Source of the DNA: Corynebacterium testudinoris
GTDB taxonomy: Bacteria > Actinomycetota > Actinomycetes > Mycobacteriales > Mycobacteriaceae
Direction of reading: 5' to 3'
Length of the DNA stretch: 64,000 nt
Assembly (NCBI RefSeq): GCF_001021045.1
Contig: NZ_CP011545.1
Location: forward strand, 1,364,001-1,428,000
Part shown: piece after piece, positions 1-10,495 of the stretch
Numbering within the stretch: position 1 is the first letter of the stretch
How the letters are laid out: the number at the start of each line of letters is the position of its first letter
The notes under the pieces: model-generated
Seen by the model: only the letters and a program-made list of their open reading frames with translations
Told to the model about the DNA's origin: nothing
Databases searched by the model: none
Made by a program: the position numbers and the translations under genes

Positions 1-1232
1 GGTTGAAGACGTACTTGCCGATGCGGGTGGAGCCGGTATCGTCCATCTCGACGGCGGCCAGCAAGGTCGGGTAAGTCGGCAAGACGAAGAGTGCGGACAC
101 GGCCGGGAACGCCGCGATGGCAGTGAGCGGGCTGACGCCGATGGCCAGGGCGGCCGGCATGAGGGCCTTGGCGGTGGCGGCCTGCGAGTACAGCAGTGCG
201 GCGGCGAAGAAGAGGACCACGGCCAGCAGCCAGGGGCTCGTTTGTAGGATGTCGCCTGCCAGAACCTGGATGTTCTCGATGTAGTGGTTGATGATCGTGG
301 TGCCCAACCAGGCAACACCGAGGACACAGACCGCGGCAGACATGCCGGAGCGGAAGACCTGGGTCTTGATGATCTCATCGGCCGGGATCTTGGTAATGAG
401 GACGATGATGGTGGCAGCGGCCAGCATGATGCACATGATGGCTTCGTTGCGCGGCAGTGACGGATCGGTGATGAGGCCGACCTGCTCGGAGATGGCAGTG
501 GCGTAGAGCATGACACCGACGATGGCCACAAGGAAGACCCAGACGGAGGCCTTGGCGCCCTTGGGCGGGGTCCAGGCAGCCTGCCCGATGGGCTTGCGGA
601 CGAGGTCCTTGGCTAGACGGTCTTGGTAGACGGGGTCGTCGTCAAGATCGCGACCGAGGTGGTTGGCGAGGAAGGCTGTCGGGAAGATCGCCAGGAAGGT
701 GGCGGGGATCATGATGCCCAACAGTTGGAGGTAGCTCACGCCCAGTGGCTCCAAGATGGAGGCCATGAAGACCACGGCAGCGGAGATGGGCGACGCGACG
801 ATCGCCATCTGGGAGGCGATGACGGCGACGGACAACGGGCGGGAGGGGCGGACGTTGCCTTCTTTGGCGACCTCAACGATAACGGGGAGCGTCGAGAAGG
901 CGGTGTGGCCGGTTCCGGCGAACACGGTCATGGCCCAGGTGACGACCGGGGCCCATAGGGTGATTTGTTTGGGATTGCGGCGAAGGAACTTCTCGGCCAG
1001 GTGGACGAGGTAATCCATGCCGCCGGCGCGCTGCATAGCGGCGATGGCGGCGATAACACACATGATGATGCCGATGACATCGAAGGGAATATCCTCTGCG
1101 GTGACGGTGACGCCGGTGGCGGCGAGCAAGAGGACACCCAGGCCACCGGCGAAGCCGATGGCGATCGAACCCAGGCGGGCACCGAGGACGATGGCGCCGA
1201 GGACGATGAGGATTTGGAGGACCAACAACATG
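1..1232 (-). CDS. dcuA: Anaerobic C4-dicarboxylate transporter, DcuA/DcuB family (3' end outside the window)
   Basis: Reading the minus strand from the ATG at 1232 gives about 410 residues of an almost wholly hydrophobic carrier with no stop before the window edge. The family (about 430-440 residues) exchanges aspartate, fumarate, malate and succinate across the cytoplasmic membrane, usually C4-dicarboxylate uptake against succinate efflux. Family-like stretches are the N-terminal LILIVLGA-type helix with LGSIAIGFAGG, the loop WAPVVTWAMTVFAGTGHTAF and the segment VAVIASQMAIVASPISA. It lies directly downstream of aspartase on the same strand, so the pair would import aspartate and export its products. 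A long hairpin separates the two genes. DcuA versus DcuB cannot be decided from the sequence. Confidence 0.88.
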
Positions 1233-1290
1233 TGGGCCAATCCTTCCTTTATTGAGTTGGGCAACTCCTTCAAGTATCCGGCCGGGCGCA

Positions 1291-1339
1291 TAGAAATGTC
1301 CACTTGTGTGGGTAATAACACAAGTGGACAGGGTTTCTA
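1291..1339 (-). promoter_or_regulatory. Intercistronic hairpin between aspA and the Dcu transporter gene
   Basis: A perfect 12-bp inverted repeat (1298-1309 with 1318-1329, 8-nt loop) is extended by tagaaa/tttcta arms at 1291-1296 and 1334-1339. On the minus strand it lies after the aspA stop and before the transporter start. It is not followed by a run of T, so a partial terminator, an mRNA-stability element or a protein-binding site are all possible. Confidence 0.6.
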
Positions 1340-1370
1340 TCCGGATTCTATTCCCGTATCGTTGGGAATT

Positions 1371-2873
1371 TTATGAATCGAGGTACAACGTACCGCGGAA
1401 TTGGGGGTGCATGAGGTTCTCTACGCTGAGGACCTTGTTCAGTTCCTCTTCCTCCATCAAGCCGCGCTCCAAGATGATGTCCTTGACGGAACGCCCGGTG
1501 ATCGTGGCTTCCTTCGCCACCATGTCACCGTTGTGGTGGCCGATGATGGGGTTGAGGTAGGTCACGATGCCGATGGAATTTTCCACGTACATGCGGCACA
1601 CCTCCGGGTTAGCGGTGATGCCCACGACGCACTTCTCGCGCAGTCCGCGGGCAGCGTTGCCGAGGATGCGGATGGACTGGAACAGGGCCTCGCCCAGAAC
1701 CGGCTCCATGACGTTGAGCTGCAGCTGACCGGCCTCAGCAGCCATCGTCACCACAAGATCATTGCCAAAGACCTTGAAGCAGACCTGGTTGACCACCTCG
1801 GGGATGACGGGGTTGACCTTGCCCGGCATGATGGACGAGCCAGCTTGGCGCGGGGGCAGGTTGATCTCATTGAGGCCGGCGCGCGGGCCGGAGGACAGCA
1901 GGCGGAGATCGTTGCAGATCTTCGACAGCTTCATGGCGGCGCGCTTGACGGCCGAGTGGGCGAGGACGTAGGCGCCGGTGTCGCTGGTCGCCTCGATGAG
2001 GTCCATGGAGGACTTGAGGTCCAGACCGGTGACCTCAGCCAGGGAGGCGGTGACCTGGTGGCGGTAGCCTGCCGGCGTGTTCACTCCGGTGCCGATGGCG
2101 GTGGCGCCGAGGTTGACCTCGAGGAGGCGGTCGGCGGCGTGGCGGAGGACGGCCTGTTCCTCGGCGAGGTTGTGGGCGAAGGCGTTGAACTCATCGCCCA
2201 GGGTCATCGGGACGGCGTCCTGCAGCTGAGTGCGGCCCATCTTGAGGATGTCCTGGAACTCGCGGCCCTTCTCATGGAAGGCCTTTTGCAGGAGATCAAT
2301 CTCCTCGATGAGCGTGGTCATGGCGGTGTAGACGCCGAGGCGGAAACCCGTGGGGTACGCGTCATTGGTCGACTGCGACATGTTGACATCGTCATTGGGG
2401 TTGATGATGTCGTAGGCGCCCTTCGGCTCACCCAGGTACTCCAGAGCGAGGTTGGCCACCACTTCATTGGTGTTCATGTTCAGCGAGGTGCCGGCACCAC
2501 CCTGGAACACGTCGATGGGGAACTGATCCATGCAGCGACCCTCATCGAGGATCTGGTCACAGGCCCACACGATCGCCTCGTACTTCTTGGCGGGCAGGGT
2601 GTGCAGGCGACGGTTGGCCATCGCGGCTGCCTTCTTCACCTGGACCATGCCGCGAATGAACTCGGGCACATCGTTGATTTGGGTGCGGGAGATCTGGAAG
2701 TTCTCCATGGCGCGCAAGGTGTGAATGCCGTAGTAGGCGTCCGCAGGAACCTCCATGTGGCCGAGCAGGTCTTCCTCGGTGCGGGTGGCGCGGGCGACGG
2801 CAGTGGAATTGTGTTCCTTGACGTCTTTCGCTTCTTTCTCGGACTTCGGCTGTGCCTTAGTCGTTTTTGCCAT
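1371..2873 (-). CDS. aspA: Aspartate ammonia-lyase (aspartase)
   Basis: Converts L-aspartate to fumarate and ammonia; cytoplasmic homotetramer of the aspartase/fumarase superfamily. About 500 residues. The superfamily signature [12 protein letters not shown] is present, with the substrate-loop serine, as are [13 protein letters not shown], the [14 protein letters not shown] stretch and TGVNTPAGY. The start at 2873 (MAKTTKAQ) is chosen because an AGGAG ribosome site lies just upstream; an in-frame ATG 21 codons further out gives an unlikely N-terminus. The first 35 residues are Lys/Glu-rich and poorly conserved in the family. It stands between hisG and the dicarboxylate transporter, with a terminator between it and hisG, so it probably has its own promoter. 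Fumarase or argininosuccinate lyase are excluded by the motif set. Confidence 0.95.
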   Translation of the reverse strand: MAKTTKAQPKSEKEAKDVKEHNSTAVARATRTEEDLLGHMEVPADAYYGIHTLRAMENFQISRTQINDVPEFIRGMVQVKKAAAMANRRLHTLPAKKYEAIVWACDQILDEGRCMDQFPIDVFQGGAGTSLNMNTNEVVANLALEYLGEPKGAYDIINPNDDVNMSQSTNDAYPTGFRLGVYTAMTTLIEEIDLLQKAFHEKGREFQDILKMGRTQLQDAVPMTLGDEFNAFAHNLAEEQAVLRHAADRLLEVNLGATAIGTGVNTPAGYRHQVTASLAEVTGLDLKSSMDLIEATSDTGAYVLAHSAVKRAAMKLSKICNDLRLLSSGPRAGLNEINLPPRQAGSSIMPGKVNPVIPEVVNQVCFKVFGNDLVVTMAAEAGQLQLNVMEPVLGEALFQSIRILGNAARGLREKCVVGITANPEVCRMYVENSIGIVTYLNPIIGHHNGDMVAKEATITGRSVKDIILERGLMEEEELNKVLSVENLMHPQFRGTLYLDS

Positions 2874-2942
2874 GTGTGAGCATCTCCTCTGGGATTGGGT
2901 GTATTCCGTACAGGAAAGAATCGTGTTTGACTCCATGCTAGC

Positions 2943-2990
2943 CCCAAAACAGAAACCACCGCACCGCAGATTTTTTCTGCGGTGCGGTGG
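2943..2990 (-). terminator. Rho-independent terminator of the hisE-hisG transcript
   Basis: A 14-bp GC-rich perfect stem (2956-2969 with 2977-2990) has a T-rich loop. On the minus strand it is followed by a T-rich stretch (TTTCTGTTTT). It lies between the hisG stop and the aspA start. Confidence 0.85.
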
Positions 2991-3026
2991 GGACGGACGG
3001 ACGTCGATAAGCGAGAAGAAACGTAA

Positions 3027-3872
3027 CTAAATACGCACGATTCGCAGTTCGGTAGCCAGGATTGCCTGGGCTCCGAGCTGGGAAAGCTCGTCCATGATGT
3101 CGTTGGCGCGGACGCGGGGTACCAAAGCGCGGACGGCGACCATGTCTTCGCGCGCCAGGGGCGAGACGGTCGGGGCGGACAGGCCCGGGGTGACGCGGGA
3201 GACTTCGTCGAGGCGATCACGGGTGATGTTGTAGTCGAGCATGAGGTAGTTCTGCGCGTGCAGGATGCCTTCGATGCGGGCGAGGAGAACGCGCTCGTCG
3301 GCCGTGAGCTCAGTGCCGGCGCGGGAGACGATGACGGCTTCCGAATCCACGAGCGGCTCGCCGAAGGTAGCCAAACCTTGTCGGCGCAGCGTGTTGCCGG
3401 TGGACACGACGTCGGCAATAGCATCGGCCACGCCCAGCTTGATGGAGATTTCCACCGCGCCGTCGAGGCGGATAACCTCAGCGTCGATGCCGCGAGCGGC
3501 GAGGTCGTCGCGCACCAGATTCGGGTACGAGGTGGCGATGCGCTTGCCCGCCAGATCCTCGATGCGCCACTCCTCGTCGGCGGGACCGGCGTAGTGGAAG
3601 GTCGAACCTCCGAAGCCGAGCGAGAGAACTTCCTGGACCTCAGCGCGGGAATCGCGGGCTAGGTCGCGCCCGGTGATACCCAAGTCGAGCATGCCGGCGG
3701 CGACGTAAATGGCGATGTCTTTGGGGCGGAGGAAGTAGAACTCCACGTCATTGGAGGTATCAAACACGGCGAGGGCTTTGGAATCTCCGCGGCCTTTATA
3801 TCCGGCCTCCGCGAGAATCTCGACGGCAGCTTCGGACAATGAGCCCTTATTGGGCACAGCAATTTTAATCAT
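3027..3872 (-). CDS. hisG: ATP phosphoribosyltransferase, long form
   Basis: First step of histidine synthesis: condenses ATP with PRPP to phosphoribosyl-ATP. The 281 residues fit the long, HisZ-independent form with a C-terminal ACT-like regulatory domain that binds histidine. The N-terminus [16 protein letters not shown], the LGITGRDL segment and the PRPP-site-like region [10 protein letters not shown] support the call. The last 75 residues ([25 protein letters not shown]) match the regulatory domain. It follows hisE by 15 bp in the same direction, the usual actinobacterial hisE-hisG pair. Confidence 0.97.
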   Translation of the reverse strand: MIKIAVPNKGSLSEAAVEILAEAGYKGRGDSKALAVFDTSNDVEFYFLRPKDIAIYVAAGMLDLGITGRDLARDSRAEVQEVLSLGFGGSTFHYAGPADEEWRIEDLAGKRIATSYPNLVRDDLAARGIDAEVIRLDGAVEISIKLGVADAIADVVSTGNTLRRQGLATFGEPLVDSEAVIVSRAGTELTADERVLLARIEGILHAQNYLMLDYNITRDRLDEVSRVTPGLSAPTVSPLAREDMVAVRALVPRVRANDIMDELSQLGAQAILATELRIVRI

Positions 3873-3887
3873 GGTGGCGAAAGGCTC

Positions 3888-4151
3888 CTAGAGGTACTTA
3901 TAGATGTCGTCCGGGTTGAGGCCGCGGGCGACCATCATGACCTGCGTCCAATAAATCAGCTGCGACATTTCCTCCGCGAGCTCTTCATCGGACTGGTATT
4001 CGGCGGCGATCCACACCTCGCCGGCCTCCTCGATGACTTTCTTGCCAATATGATGCACACCCGCGTCGAGGGCAGCGACGGTGCCGGAACCTTCGGGGCG
4101 GTCCTTCGCGCGGGCGGACAATTCGGCGTAGAGAGAGTCAAAGTTCTTCAC
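3888..4151 (-). CDS. hisE: Phosphoribosyl-ATP pyrophosphohydrolase
   Basis: Second step of histidine synthesis: hydrolyses phosphoribosyl-ATP to phosphoribosyl-AMP and pyrophosphate. The 87 residues are the normal size of a stand-alone HisE in actinobacteria. The MazG-like metal-binding helix shows as [14 protein letters not shown] with following acidic residues [14 protein letters not shown]. It is immediately upstream of hisG and most likely co-transcribed with it. Confidence 0.95.
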   Translation of the reverse strand: MKNFDSLYAELSARAKDRPEGSGTVAALDAGVHHIGKKVIEEAGEVWIAAEYQSDEELAEEMSQLIYWTQVMMVARGLNPDDIYKYL

Positions 4152-4169
4152 GGCGATTAGAGTAGCCCA

Positions 4170-4841
4170 CTACCCCGGCAGGCGCGCGAACCAGTCGCAG
4201 ACTTTTTCAGCAGTGACCCCCGCAAAGGTGGTCTCCCCGTGCACATCTTTGAGCAACGTCACCCCGTCCGGACCAGCATCGGCGAGCCCGATGACTCGGC
4301 ATCCGGCGGCCCGGGCAGCGGTCATTCCCGCGTAGGAATCTTCGAACACCAGGCAATCGGCGGGATCGGCCTGGACTCTGCGAGCCGCCTCCAGGTACAT
4401 CTCGGGCGCCGGCTTGGGGTGGGTGACCTCATCCCCGGCGACGGAACCGGTGAAATACGAGGCACCGACCGCCGCGATGGAAGGATCGGCCAGTTCCCGT
4501 TCAGTGTTGGTGGTTACCAGCATCGGGACACCAGCTGCGCTGAACTGACCCAGTAGCTCCTGGACACCCGGGTTGGGTTCCAGCTGTTCAGACATGAGTT
4601 CTGCCATCCGGTCGTAGATGATCCGGCGTTGGGTGACGTAGTCCGCCTCTGACAATTGCACGCCCGCGTACTCGGCGCACACGTCGATGGTGTGCCGCAC
4701 ACTACCGCCGACGGTCGTCTCCCGCAGCTCAGGCGTGAGCCGCCGCCCCAGCCGTTCGCTGAGTTCGAAGGTGGCGATCCCCCACAGTGGCTCCGAGTCC
4801 ACGAGGGTGCCGTCCATGTCCCAGAATATTGCTTTGAGCAT
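4170..4841 (-). CDS. HAD-superfamily hydrolase (beta-phosphoglucomutase-like phosphatase)
   Basis: The 223 residues carry all HAD motifs. DMDGTLVDSE near residue 8 has the nucleophile Asp and the acid/base Asp, TTNTE near residue 112 is motif II, and FEDSYAGMTAARAAG with an upstream lysine (HPKPAPEMY) gives motifs III/IV. A helical cap between motifs I and II places it in subfamily IA. Members act on small sugar phosphates or phosphoglycolate; the substrate cannot be read here. It precedes hisE on the same strand, a position I recall as conserved in corynebacteria, which may mean it belongs to the his transcript. Confidence 0.85.
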   Translation of the reverse strand: MLKAIFWDMDGTLVDSEPLWGIATFELSERLGRRLTPELRETTVGGSVRHTIDVCAEYAGVQLSEADYVTQRRIIYDRMAELMSEQLEPNPGVQELLGQFSAAGVPMLVTTNTERELADPSIAAVGASYFTGSVAGDEVTHPKPAPEMYLEAARRVQADPADCLVFEDSYAGMTAARAAGCRVIGLADAGPDGVTLLKDVHGETTFAGVTAEKVCDWFARLPG

Positions 4842-4846
4842 GCGGC

Positions 4847-5227
4847 TTAATCTAGCTCAGGCAGATCCGCCAACGCCTCATCCTCGGCGCCGGTTGCTGC
4901 GGAGGCATCACGAATAATCTGGTTGAGCTCAGCCTTTTCCTCGGGCTCCAGCACGGCATCGTGGTGGGCTGTGTTGAACGTCTCAAGATCTCCGACCGTC
5001 TTGTTCACCACCGCGACCAATAGCTCCGAGGTGGGATCGGCGGGCAGGGCGTCCAGGCCGTCCAGCAGCTTTTCCAGGATGCCCCGCAATTCCGGCAGGA
5101 CCGCCGGGTCGAAGGGCTGCTCCCAGAATTCTTTGTCTTCGTCCTTGAGGTAGCTTCCGGTGGAAAAGTCGGTCAACGTAGCAATGAACTCGTCTACAGC
5201 TGGTTGAAACTCAGCGCGAATGGTCAT
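4847..5227 (-). CDS. Conserved hypothetical protein, acidic, about 126 residues
   Basis: A small acidic soluble protein without a recognised domain, signal peptide or membrane segment. It is predicted mostly helical (LPELRGILEKLLDGLDAL; ELNQIIRDASAATGAEDEALADL). It ends 5 bp before the start of the HAD gene on the same strand and begins just after mshC, so it probably shares a transcript. An in-frame ATG three codons earlier (5236) is an equal start candidate; neither has a clear ribosome site. Confidence 0.65.
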   Translation of the reverse strand: MTIRAEFQPAVDEFIATLTDFSTGSYLKDEDKEFWEQPFDPAVLPELRGILEKLLDGLDALPADPTSELLVAVVNKTVGDLETFNTAHHDAVLEPEEKAELNQIIRDASAATGAEDEALADLPELD

Positions 5228-5251
5228 GCTGGCCATTGTGGCCGAAAATGG

Positions 5252-6505
5252 CTAAAGCCGCACTCCCAGGAGGGAATCCAGGGCAGTAGTCACGAGTTCC
5301 GCTGCGCCGTCCTCGTCATCGCCGCGGGGCTCACTCGCCCACTTATCGACGTTCGCGAGTGCCCCCGGCGTGTCCACGTCCGCCGCCAGGTGCGCGCGGA
5401 GGTCCTGGACCAGCGCTCGCGCGCTGTCCAGGGTTCCAGCGTGGGCAACAGCCTGGCGCCAGGTGTCAAGCCGCGCCGTGGCGGTGTCGAGGATCGTGTC
5501 GGACCAATCCCGGTTGGCGCGGTAGTGCGAGGCGAAGACACCGAGCCGGATCGCGGAAGGATCGACGCCCGCGGCGGTGAGCTTGGAAACGAAAACGAGG
5601 TTGCCCAAAGACTTGCTCATCTTCACCCCGTCGAGGCCGATCATGCCGGAGTGGACGTAGTGCCCAGCCATGCGCTCACTCCCCAGACCGGCCTCGGCGT
5701 GGGCCGCCGAGAACTCATGGTGCGGGAAAATGAGATCACTGCCGCCGCCTTGGATGGCGAAGCTCTCCCCCAACCGATTCGTGGCGATGGCCGAGCATTC
5801 GATGTGCCAACCGGGGCGACCGGGCCCGAAAGGCGACTCCCAGGCGGGTTCGCCATCGCGGTGCGCCCGCCAGACGAGGGCATCAAGCGGGTCACGCTTG
5901 CCAGCCCGGTCCGGATCCCCACCGCGCTCGGCGAAGAGCTCATCCATCGTCGCGCGGTCGTAGTTGGACTCGTAGCCGAACTGCTTCGTCGCGGTAATGG
6001 AGGCGTAGACGTCCGGGTACTCGGGGTCGTCGACCACGTAGGCCGCTCCCCTATCCAGCAACCGCTGCACCAAGTCGATGACCTCATCGATGGATTCCAT
6101 CGCGCCGATATAGTCCCGCGGCGGGATGACAGAGAGGTCCGTCATGTCGGAGCGGAAAAGATCGATCTGGCTGTTGCCGAGGTCGCGCCAATCCACGCCA
6201 TCGCGCTCGGCGCGTTCGAACAGCGGATCATCGACGTCGGTGATGTTCTGGACGTAGTGGACCTCGTGGCCATTGTCTAGCAGCTGGCGGTGGATGAGAT
6301 CGAAGGTCAGATACGTCGCGGCGTGCCCGAGATGGGTGGAATCATAAGGAGTGATTCCGCAGACATACATGCCGATGCTGCCATCGTCTTTCACACCGCC
6401 GACGGGGCGAATAGCCTCGTCGGCGGTGTCGTAGAGAGTGAGTGGGACGGTGGGACCCGCGGCGGCGTCGATACGCGGGACAACGGGGGTGGGCCAAGAA
6501 CGCAT
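5252..6505 (-). CDS. mshC: L-cysteine:1D-myo-inositol 2-amino-2-deoxy-alpha-D-glucopyranoside ligase
   Basis: ATP-dependent ligation of cysteine to GlcN-Ins, the third enzymatic step of mycothiol synthesis, found only in actinobacteria. The 417 residues resemble cysteinyl-tRNA synthetase but are shorter and lack its C-terminal anticodon domain. Visible features: the zinc-site [14 protein letters not shown] (HIGH-like), [13 protein letters not shown], the zinc-ligand region WHIECSAI and the KMSKS-type loop [10 protein letters not shown]. It lies next to uppP, as I recall for other corynebacteria and mycobacteria. It supports placing the organism among mycothiol producers. Confidence 0.95.
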   Translation of the reverse strand: MRSWPTPVVPRIDAAAGPTVPLTLYDTADEAIRPVGGVKDDGSIGMYVCGITPYDSTHLGHAATYLTFDLIHRQLLDNGHEVHYVQNITDVDDPLFERAERDGVDWRDLGNSQIDLFRSDMTDLSVIPPRDYIGAMESIDEVIDLVQRLLDRGAAYVVDDPEYPDVYASITATKQFGYESNYDRATMDELFAERGGDPDRAGKRDPLDALVWRAHRDGEPAWESPFGPGRPGWHIECSAIATNRLGESFAIQGGGSDLIFPHHEFSAAHAEAGLGSERMAGHYVHSGMIGLDGVKMSKSLGNLVFVSKLTAAGVDPSAIRLGVFASHYRANRDWSDTILDTATARLDTWRQAVAHAGTLDSARALVQDLRAHLAADVDTPGALANVDKWASEPRGDDEDGAAELVTTALDSLLGVRL

Positions 6506-6515
6506 GACTCACACT

Positions 6516-7382
6516 CTATACGGGCTGCAAGACACCGAACGCCAGCAAAGCCATGACGAGCAGGCCGACGGGGATGCGGTAGGCGGCGAACCACGCGAAG
6601 GAATGGTTGGAGACGAACTTCAGCAACCAGGCGATCGAGGCGTAACCCAGGACGAAGGCAATTCCCACCCCGAGCAGTAGCTGGGAGCCGCTGGCGGCCT
6701 GGCCAGCGGACGGGGCGAAGGCATCGGGAAGCGAGAAGAGGCCAGACGCCAGCACGGCGGGGATGGCGAGCAGGAAGCTAAAGCGAGTGGCTACCTCGCG
6801 GTCCAAGTTAAGGAACAGACCCGCGGAGATGGTGCCGCCGGAACGCGACACACCCGGGATGAGGGCGAGGCACTGCGCGAAGCCCATGATGATGGCGTCC
6901 TTCATATTCAGCTCATCAAAGGAACGCTGCTTCTTGCCGTACTTTTCCGCGAGGATGAACACGAAAGAGAAGACGATGAGCACGGTGGCGGTGATCCACA
7001 AGTTGCGCAGGCCCTCGCGGATGATGTCTTTGCCCAGGTAGCCGATGATGGCCACGGGCAGGGTGCCAACGATGACCATCCACCCCATGCGGTAATCAAA
7101 GCCGCGCAGCTCCTTATTAAACAGCCCGCGGAACCAGCCGGTGAGGATCTGCCAGATGTCCCGCGCGAAGAACACCAGAACGGCTAGTTCCGTGCCCAAC
7201 TGCACCACGGCCGTGAACGATGCTCCGGCGTCCTGGCCCCAGAACAACTGGGAAACGATCCGCAAATGCCCGGAGGAGCTTACCGGCAGAAACTCGGTGA
7301 GACCTTGCACGATTGACAGGACAATAACCTGAATCCAACTCATGTTGTCTGCAGCCGCCGCCGCATGCGTCAATTCAATCAT
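6516..7382 (-). CDS. uppP: Undecaprenyl-diphosphate phosphatase
   Basis: Integral membrane enzyme that recycles the lipid carrier of peptidoglycan and arabinogalactan synthesis; overexpression gives bacitracin resistance. Eight or so hydrophobic helices. The catalytic region [16 protein letters not shown] shows the (E/Q)xxxE and PxSSxGH motifs, and [13 protein letters not shown] carries the conserved arginine and serines. An alternative start at 7343 (MSWIQVIVL) would remove 13 residues; neither start has a good ribosome site, so leaderless or weakly initiated translation is likely. It is divergent from the aldo/keto reductase gene, with overlapping promoter regions. Confidence 0.94.
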   Translation of the reverse strand: MIELTHAAAAADNMSWIQVIVLSIVQGLTEFLPVSSSGHLRIVSQLFWGQDAGASFTAVVQLGTELAVLVFFARDIWQILTGWFRGLFNKELRGFDYRMGWMVIVGTLPVAIIGYLGKDIIREGLRNLWITATVLIVFSFVFILAEKYGKKQRSFDELNMKDAIIMGFAQCLALIPGVSRSGGTISAGLFLNLDREVATRFSFLLAIPAVLASGLFSLPDAFAPSAGQAASGSQLLLGVGIAFVLGYASIAWLLKFVSNHSFAWFAAYRIPVGLLVMALLAFGVLQPV

Positions 7383-7412
7383 CGGGCTAACGCTACTACT
7401 ACTGTGGACCGA

Positions 7413-8327
7413 GTGAAGCAGCGACTTGTGGGTGTCAGCGGATTGCGCGTGTCCGAAATCGGGTTGGGAACCGCCCGGTGGGGGCAGTCCACCACCCGGG
7501 AGGATGCCACCGAACTTTTGGGCATTTTTCTTAAATCCGGTGGCACCCTGGTGGATAGTTCACCAGCGTATGGGGCGGGCGCCGCGCAAGCCCTGCTGGC
7601 TGAGGTGTTGCACACGACGGGTATTCCCCGCGAAGAGATTCTGCTCTCCTCCTCCGCCGGCGTCGACCCTCATTCCCCGGTTGGCCGCCGCGTGGATTGC
7701 TCTCGACGTTCGCTCATCGCGCAGCTCGATTCGACCCTGCGGGCATTGGACACTGATCACCTGGATCTCTGGTCGGTCGGCTATTGGGATGAGAAGACTC
7801 CCCCGGCCGAGGTGGCGGACACCCTGGACTGGGCGGTGCGCACTGGTCGTGCCCGGTACGCCGGGGTTCGGGACTACGGCGGCTGGCAGCTTGCCGTCAC
7901 CCAGTCCCTGGCAGGTGGTCGGATCGTGGCCACTCAGCACGAGTACTCGCTCCTTGTCCGCGGCATTGAGGAGGAGTTGTTGCCTGCGGCCACGCACCTT
8001 GGTGTCGGGGTCATTGCGGCGGCTTCCCTGGCCCGCGGGGTGCTGGCTGGTCGCTACCGCACGGACGTCCCCCGCTCGGCCCGCGCCGAGGTCCATGCGC
8101 TATTGGGTACGAAATCGGACACCGTGGTCGACGCCGTCGCTACCGCGGCCCACGGATTGGGCCTCCCGCCGGCCGTCGTGGCCTTGGCGTGGGCGCGTGA
8201 TCGAGTGGGGGTCGCCTCCACCGTTGTCGGCGCCTCGACCCCGGCGCAGCTCACCGAACTCCTCAACGCCGCCGACACTCACCTCCCCCGTGCCATCACG
8301 AAGGCGCTAGACGACGTCTCCCGATAG
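7413..8327 (+). CDS. Aldo/keto reductase
   Basis: About 304 residues of a TIM-barrel NADPH-dependent oxidoreductase. The N-terminus [24 protein letters not shown] is typical of the family, and [13 protein letters not shown] supplies the catalytic Asp and Tyr. [12 protein letters not shown] replaces the usual D.Y.iH stretch, so the usual catalytic His is not obvious. The C-terminal half ([26 protein letters not shown]) has the NADPH-binding segment. GTG at 7413 is chosen because the protein then starts as the family does; the frame is open to an ATG at 7365. Substrate unknown. It precedes the lipoprotein gene and pyrD on the same strand. Confidence 0.82.
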   Translation: MKQRLVGVSGLRVSEIGLGTARWGQSTTREDATELLGIFLKSGGTLVDSSPAYGAGAAQALLAEVLHTTGIPREEILLSSSAGVDPHSPVGRRVDCSRRSLIAQLDSTLRALDTDHLDLWSVGYWDEKTPPAEVADTLDWAVRTGRARYAGVRDYGGWQLAVTQSLAGGRIVATQHEYSLLVRGIEEELLPAATHLGVGVIAAASLARGVLAGRYRTDVPRSARAEVHALLGTKSDTVVDAVATAAHGLGLPPAVVALAWARDRVGVASTVVGASTPAQLTELLNAADTHLPRAITKALDDVSR

Positions 8328-8350
8328 GGCCCCTGATAGGCTGAACACTT

Positions 8351-9379
8351 GTGAAATCCGGACGTGTGACAGCCCTGGCGGCAGTGGCCGCCACTTCCCT
8401 TTTTCTCGGCGCCTGCCAGGTGGGTTCCTCCCCCGAGCCGGGACCGGAGATGGGCAATGCGGTAGCCACGGTTTCCCCGGCGTCGGAGAATCCGGCGGGC
8501 CGCGTTATCGACCTACCCTCCGATTACGCCGAGATCTCTGACATGGAGTTAGCGGGCGATGTCCTCGGGCTGCGTTCCGGCGCACGCCTGGTCGTGGGCA
8601 CCGTCGCCGCCTTCGACGCCGGTTCCGCCACCTCGTTCGAGGTCCCGGATTCCTGCGCCGACCTCACCGCCACCGGCGACACGTTCGTCTTGGCGTGCGG
8701 GGATGAAGTGATGCTTATCGACGCCGCAGTGCCCACCACCGTCACCACCATCGCCGTTAGCGAGATCGCCCCGGTCGCCTCTGCGTCCCTCACCGGCACC
8801 GGTGAGCTCATCGCGGGTAGCGCGGACACCGACAAGGTCGCTGTGTATCGCGACGGCGAAGACCCGGAGGTGATCACTGTGGCCGGCCCCACCACCCAGC
8901 TGCTTACCGTCCCGGTGAACGGTGCCGCGGACGTTGCGGTGCGCACCAACCTTCCCAACACCACGATCCAGGACATCCACTGGGAGAAGAAGGCCCAAGG
9001 CGGCACGCTGCGCGTCGGCGTCGGCCTGGGCCAGATCGCCGGCGGGGAGGACGGCCTCGTCGTCGCCTCCGACACGATGGGTGACCAGATCGCCATCTAC
9101 ACGGCTACCGACGTCATCCGACTCCACCAAACGCACCCGGTTGATGACAGCCCCTGGGGCGTGGCCTGGGATTCGGGCCGCGACCTGGCCTTGATCACCT
9201 CCACCGCCACGAACACCCTCACCGGGTTCTCCATCGCCCAGGGTGTCCCGGAGGAAGAGATCTCCCTGTCCACGATTGCCAATGCCCACCACCTTGTCGT
9301 CTTGCCCACCGGCACCGTCGTCGTCGCTTCTGCGTCCGGCGACGGTCTGCAGATCATCGACGACCTCGAAGGAGCCTAA
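8351..9379 (+). CDS. LppL-like secreted lipoprotein
   Basis: The GTG-initiated N-terminus has positive residues, a hydrophobic stretch (ALAAVAATSLFL) and the lipobox LGAC, so the mature protein starts with a lipid-modified cysteine near residue 22. The remaining 320 residues are beta-rich with repeated short strands resembling a beta-propeller. It has no enzyme motifs. The gene abuts pyrD (stop at 9379, next start 9380), matching my recollection of lppL beside pyrD in mycobacteria. Function in the family is unknown; a cell-envelope scaffold or sensor role is only inference. Confidence 0.82.
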   Translation: MKSGRVTALAAVAATSLFLGACQVGSSPEPGPEMGNAVATVSPASENPAGRVIDLPSDYAEISDMELAGDVLGLRSGARLVVGTVAAFDAGSATSFEVPDSCADLTATGDTFVLACGDEVMLIDAAVPTTVTTIAVSEIAPVASASLTGTGELIAGSADTDKVAVYRDGEDPEVITVAGPTTQLLTVPVNGAADVAVRTNLPNTTIQDIHWEKKAQGGTLRVGVGLGQIAGGEDGLVVASDTMGDQIAIYTATDVIRLHQTHPVDDSPWGVAWDSGRDLALITSTATNTLTGFSIAQGVPEEEISLSTIANAHHLVVLPTGTVVVASASGDGLQIIDDLEGA

Positions 9380-10492
9380 GTGTCCTTGCGTACCTCTGCT
9401 TACCAGGTGGCCCTCAAGGCCATGTTCACCCTCCGCCCGGAGCGGATCCACGGCCTCATCAACAATGGACTTTCCGTCCTGCAGTCGGTGGGACCGGCCA
9501 ACCGCGTCTTGGGCAAAGTCGTCCCCGTCCATGATCCGGTCCTCGCCCAAGAGGTTTTCGGCCGCACCATTCCCCGACCTCTCGGGCTGGCGGCGGGTTT
9601 TGATAAAAACGCCACGTCCGCCGATGCGTGGACGGCCGTCGGCTTTGGCTACTCCGAGCTCGGCACCGTCACCGCCTCTCCGCAGGCAGGCAACCCCACG
9701 CCCCGCCTGTTCCGTCTCCGAGACGATCACGCGATCCTCAACCGCATGGGCTTCAACAATGCCGGTGCGGCCGAGGTAGCCCAGAATCTCCGGCGCCGCC
9801 GCTACGACGACGTCATCGGTATCAACATCGGCAAGACCAAGGTGGTGCCGGTGGAAGAATCTGTCGATGACTACCGTCGCTCGGCCACCCTCCTGGGAAA
9901 CTTGGCCGACTACCTCGTGGTCAACGTCTCCTCCCCGAACACCCCCGGCCTGCGTGACCTGCAGGCCGTGGAGTCACTGCGCCCCATTTTGGCGGCAGTT
10001 CAGGAGTCGACCTCTGCCCCGGTGTTGGTCAAGATCGCTCCGGACCTCAGCGACGAGGACGTCGACGCCGTGGCCGATTTGGCCCTCGAGCTGGGATTGG
10101 CGGGCATCGTGGCAACGAACACCACCATTTCCCGGGAGAACCTGGTTACTCCGGCCGCCAAGGTCGAGGCCCTAGGAGCGGGCGGCATCTCGGGCCCGCC
10201 CGTCGCGGCCCGTTCGTTAGAAGTCCTCCAGCGCCTCTACTCCCGCGTCGGGGATCAACTGGTGCTCATTTCCGTCGGCGGCATCACTACTCCCGAGCAG
10301 GCCTGGGAGCGGATCGCCGCCGGGGCGACCCTTCTGCAGGGCTACACCGGGTTGATCTACGGCGGCCCCGACTGGATCCGCAACATCCACCGCGGCATCG
10401 CGGCTCAGATCCACGCTCATGGTCTCAGCAACATCACTGAGGCCATTGGCTCCGGCTTGGAATGGCGCTCATCGATCTTGTCTGAGCAGTAG
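9380..10492 (+). CDS. pyrD: Dihydroorotate dehydrogenase (quinone), class 2
   Basis: Fourth step of pyrimidine synthesis; a membrane-associated FMN enzyme that passes electrons to the quinone pool. The 370 residues include the N-terminal helical extension (residues 1-45) that marks class 2. Motifs: [22 protein letters not shown] with [36 protein letters not shown] with the catalytic Ser, [11 protein letters not shown], and the FMN-phosphate region ISVGGI plus [19 protein letters not shown] start, placed directly after the lipoprotein stop, which suggests translational coupling. Confidence 0.96.
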   Translation: MSLRTSAYQVALKAMFTLRPERIHGLINNGLSVLQSVGPANRVLGKVVPVHDPVLAQEVFGRTIPRPLGLAAGFDKNATSADAWTAVGFGYSELGTVTASPQAGNPTPRLFRLRDDHAILNRMGFNNAGAAEVAQNLRRRRYDDVIGINIGKTKVVPVEESVDDYRRSATLLGNLADYLVVNVSSPNTPGLRDLQAVESLRPILAAVQESTSAPVLVKIAPDLSDEDVDAVADLALELGLAGIVATNTTISRENLVTPAAKVEALGAGGISGPPVAARSLEVLQRLYSRVGDQLVLISVGGITTPEQAWERIAAGATLLQGYTGLIYGGPDWIRNIHRGIAAQIHAHGLSNITEAIGSGLEWRSSILSEQ

Positions 10493-10495
10493 CAG

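Noticed and set aside
1401..2879. 492-codon open frame on the plus strand
   Set aside because: Antisense shadow of aspA with the same unnatural composition.
5204..6280. 358-codon plus-strand frame
   Set aside because: Shadow of mshC.
8549..9730. 393-codon minus-strand frame
   Set aside because: Antisense to the lipoprotein and pyrD genes; composition typical of a shadow.
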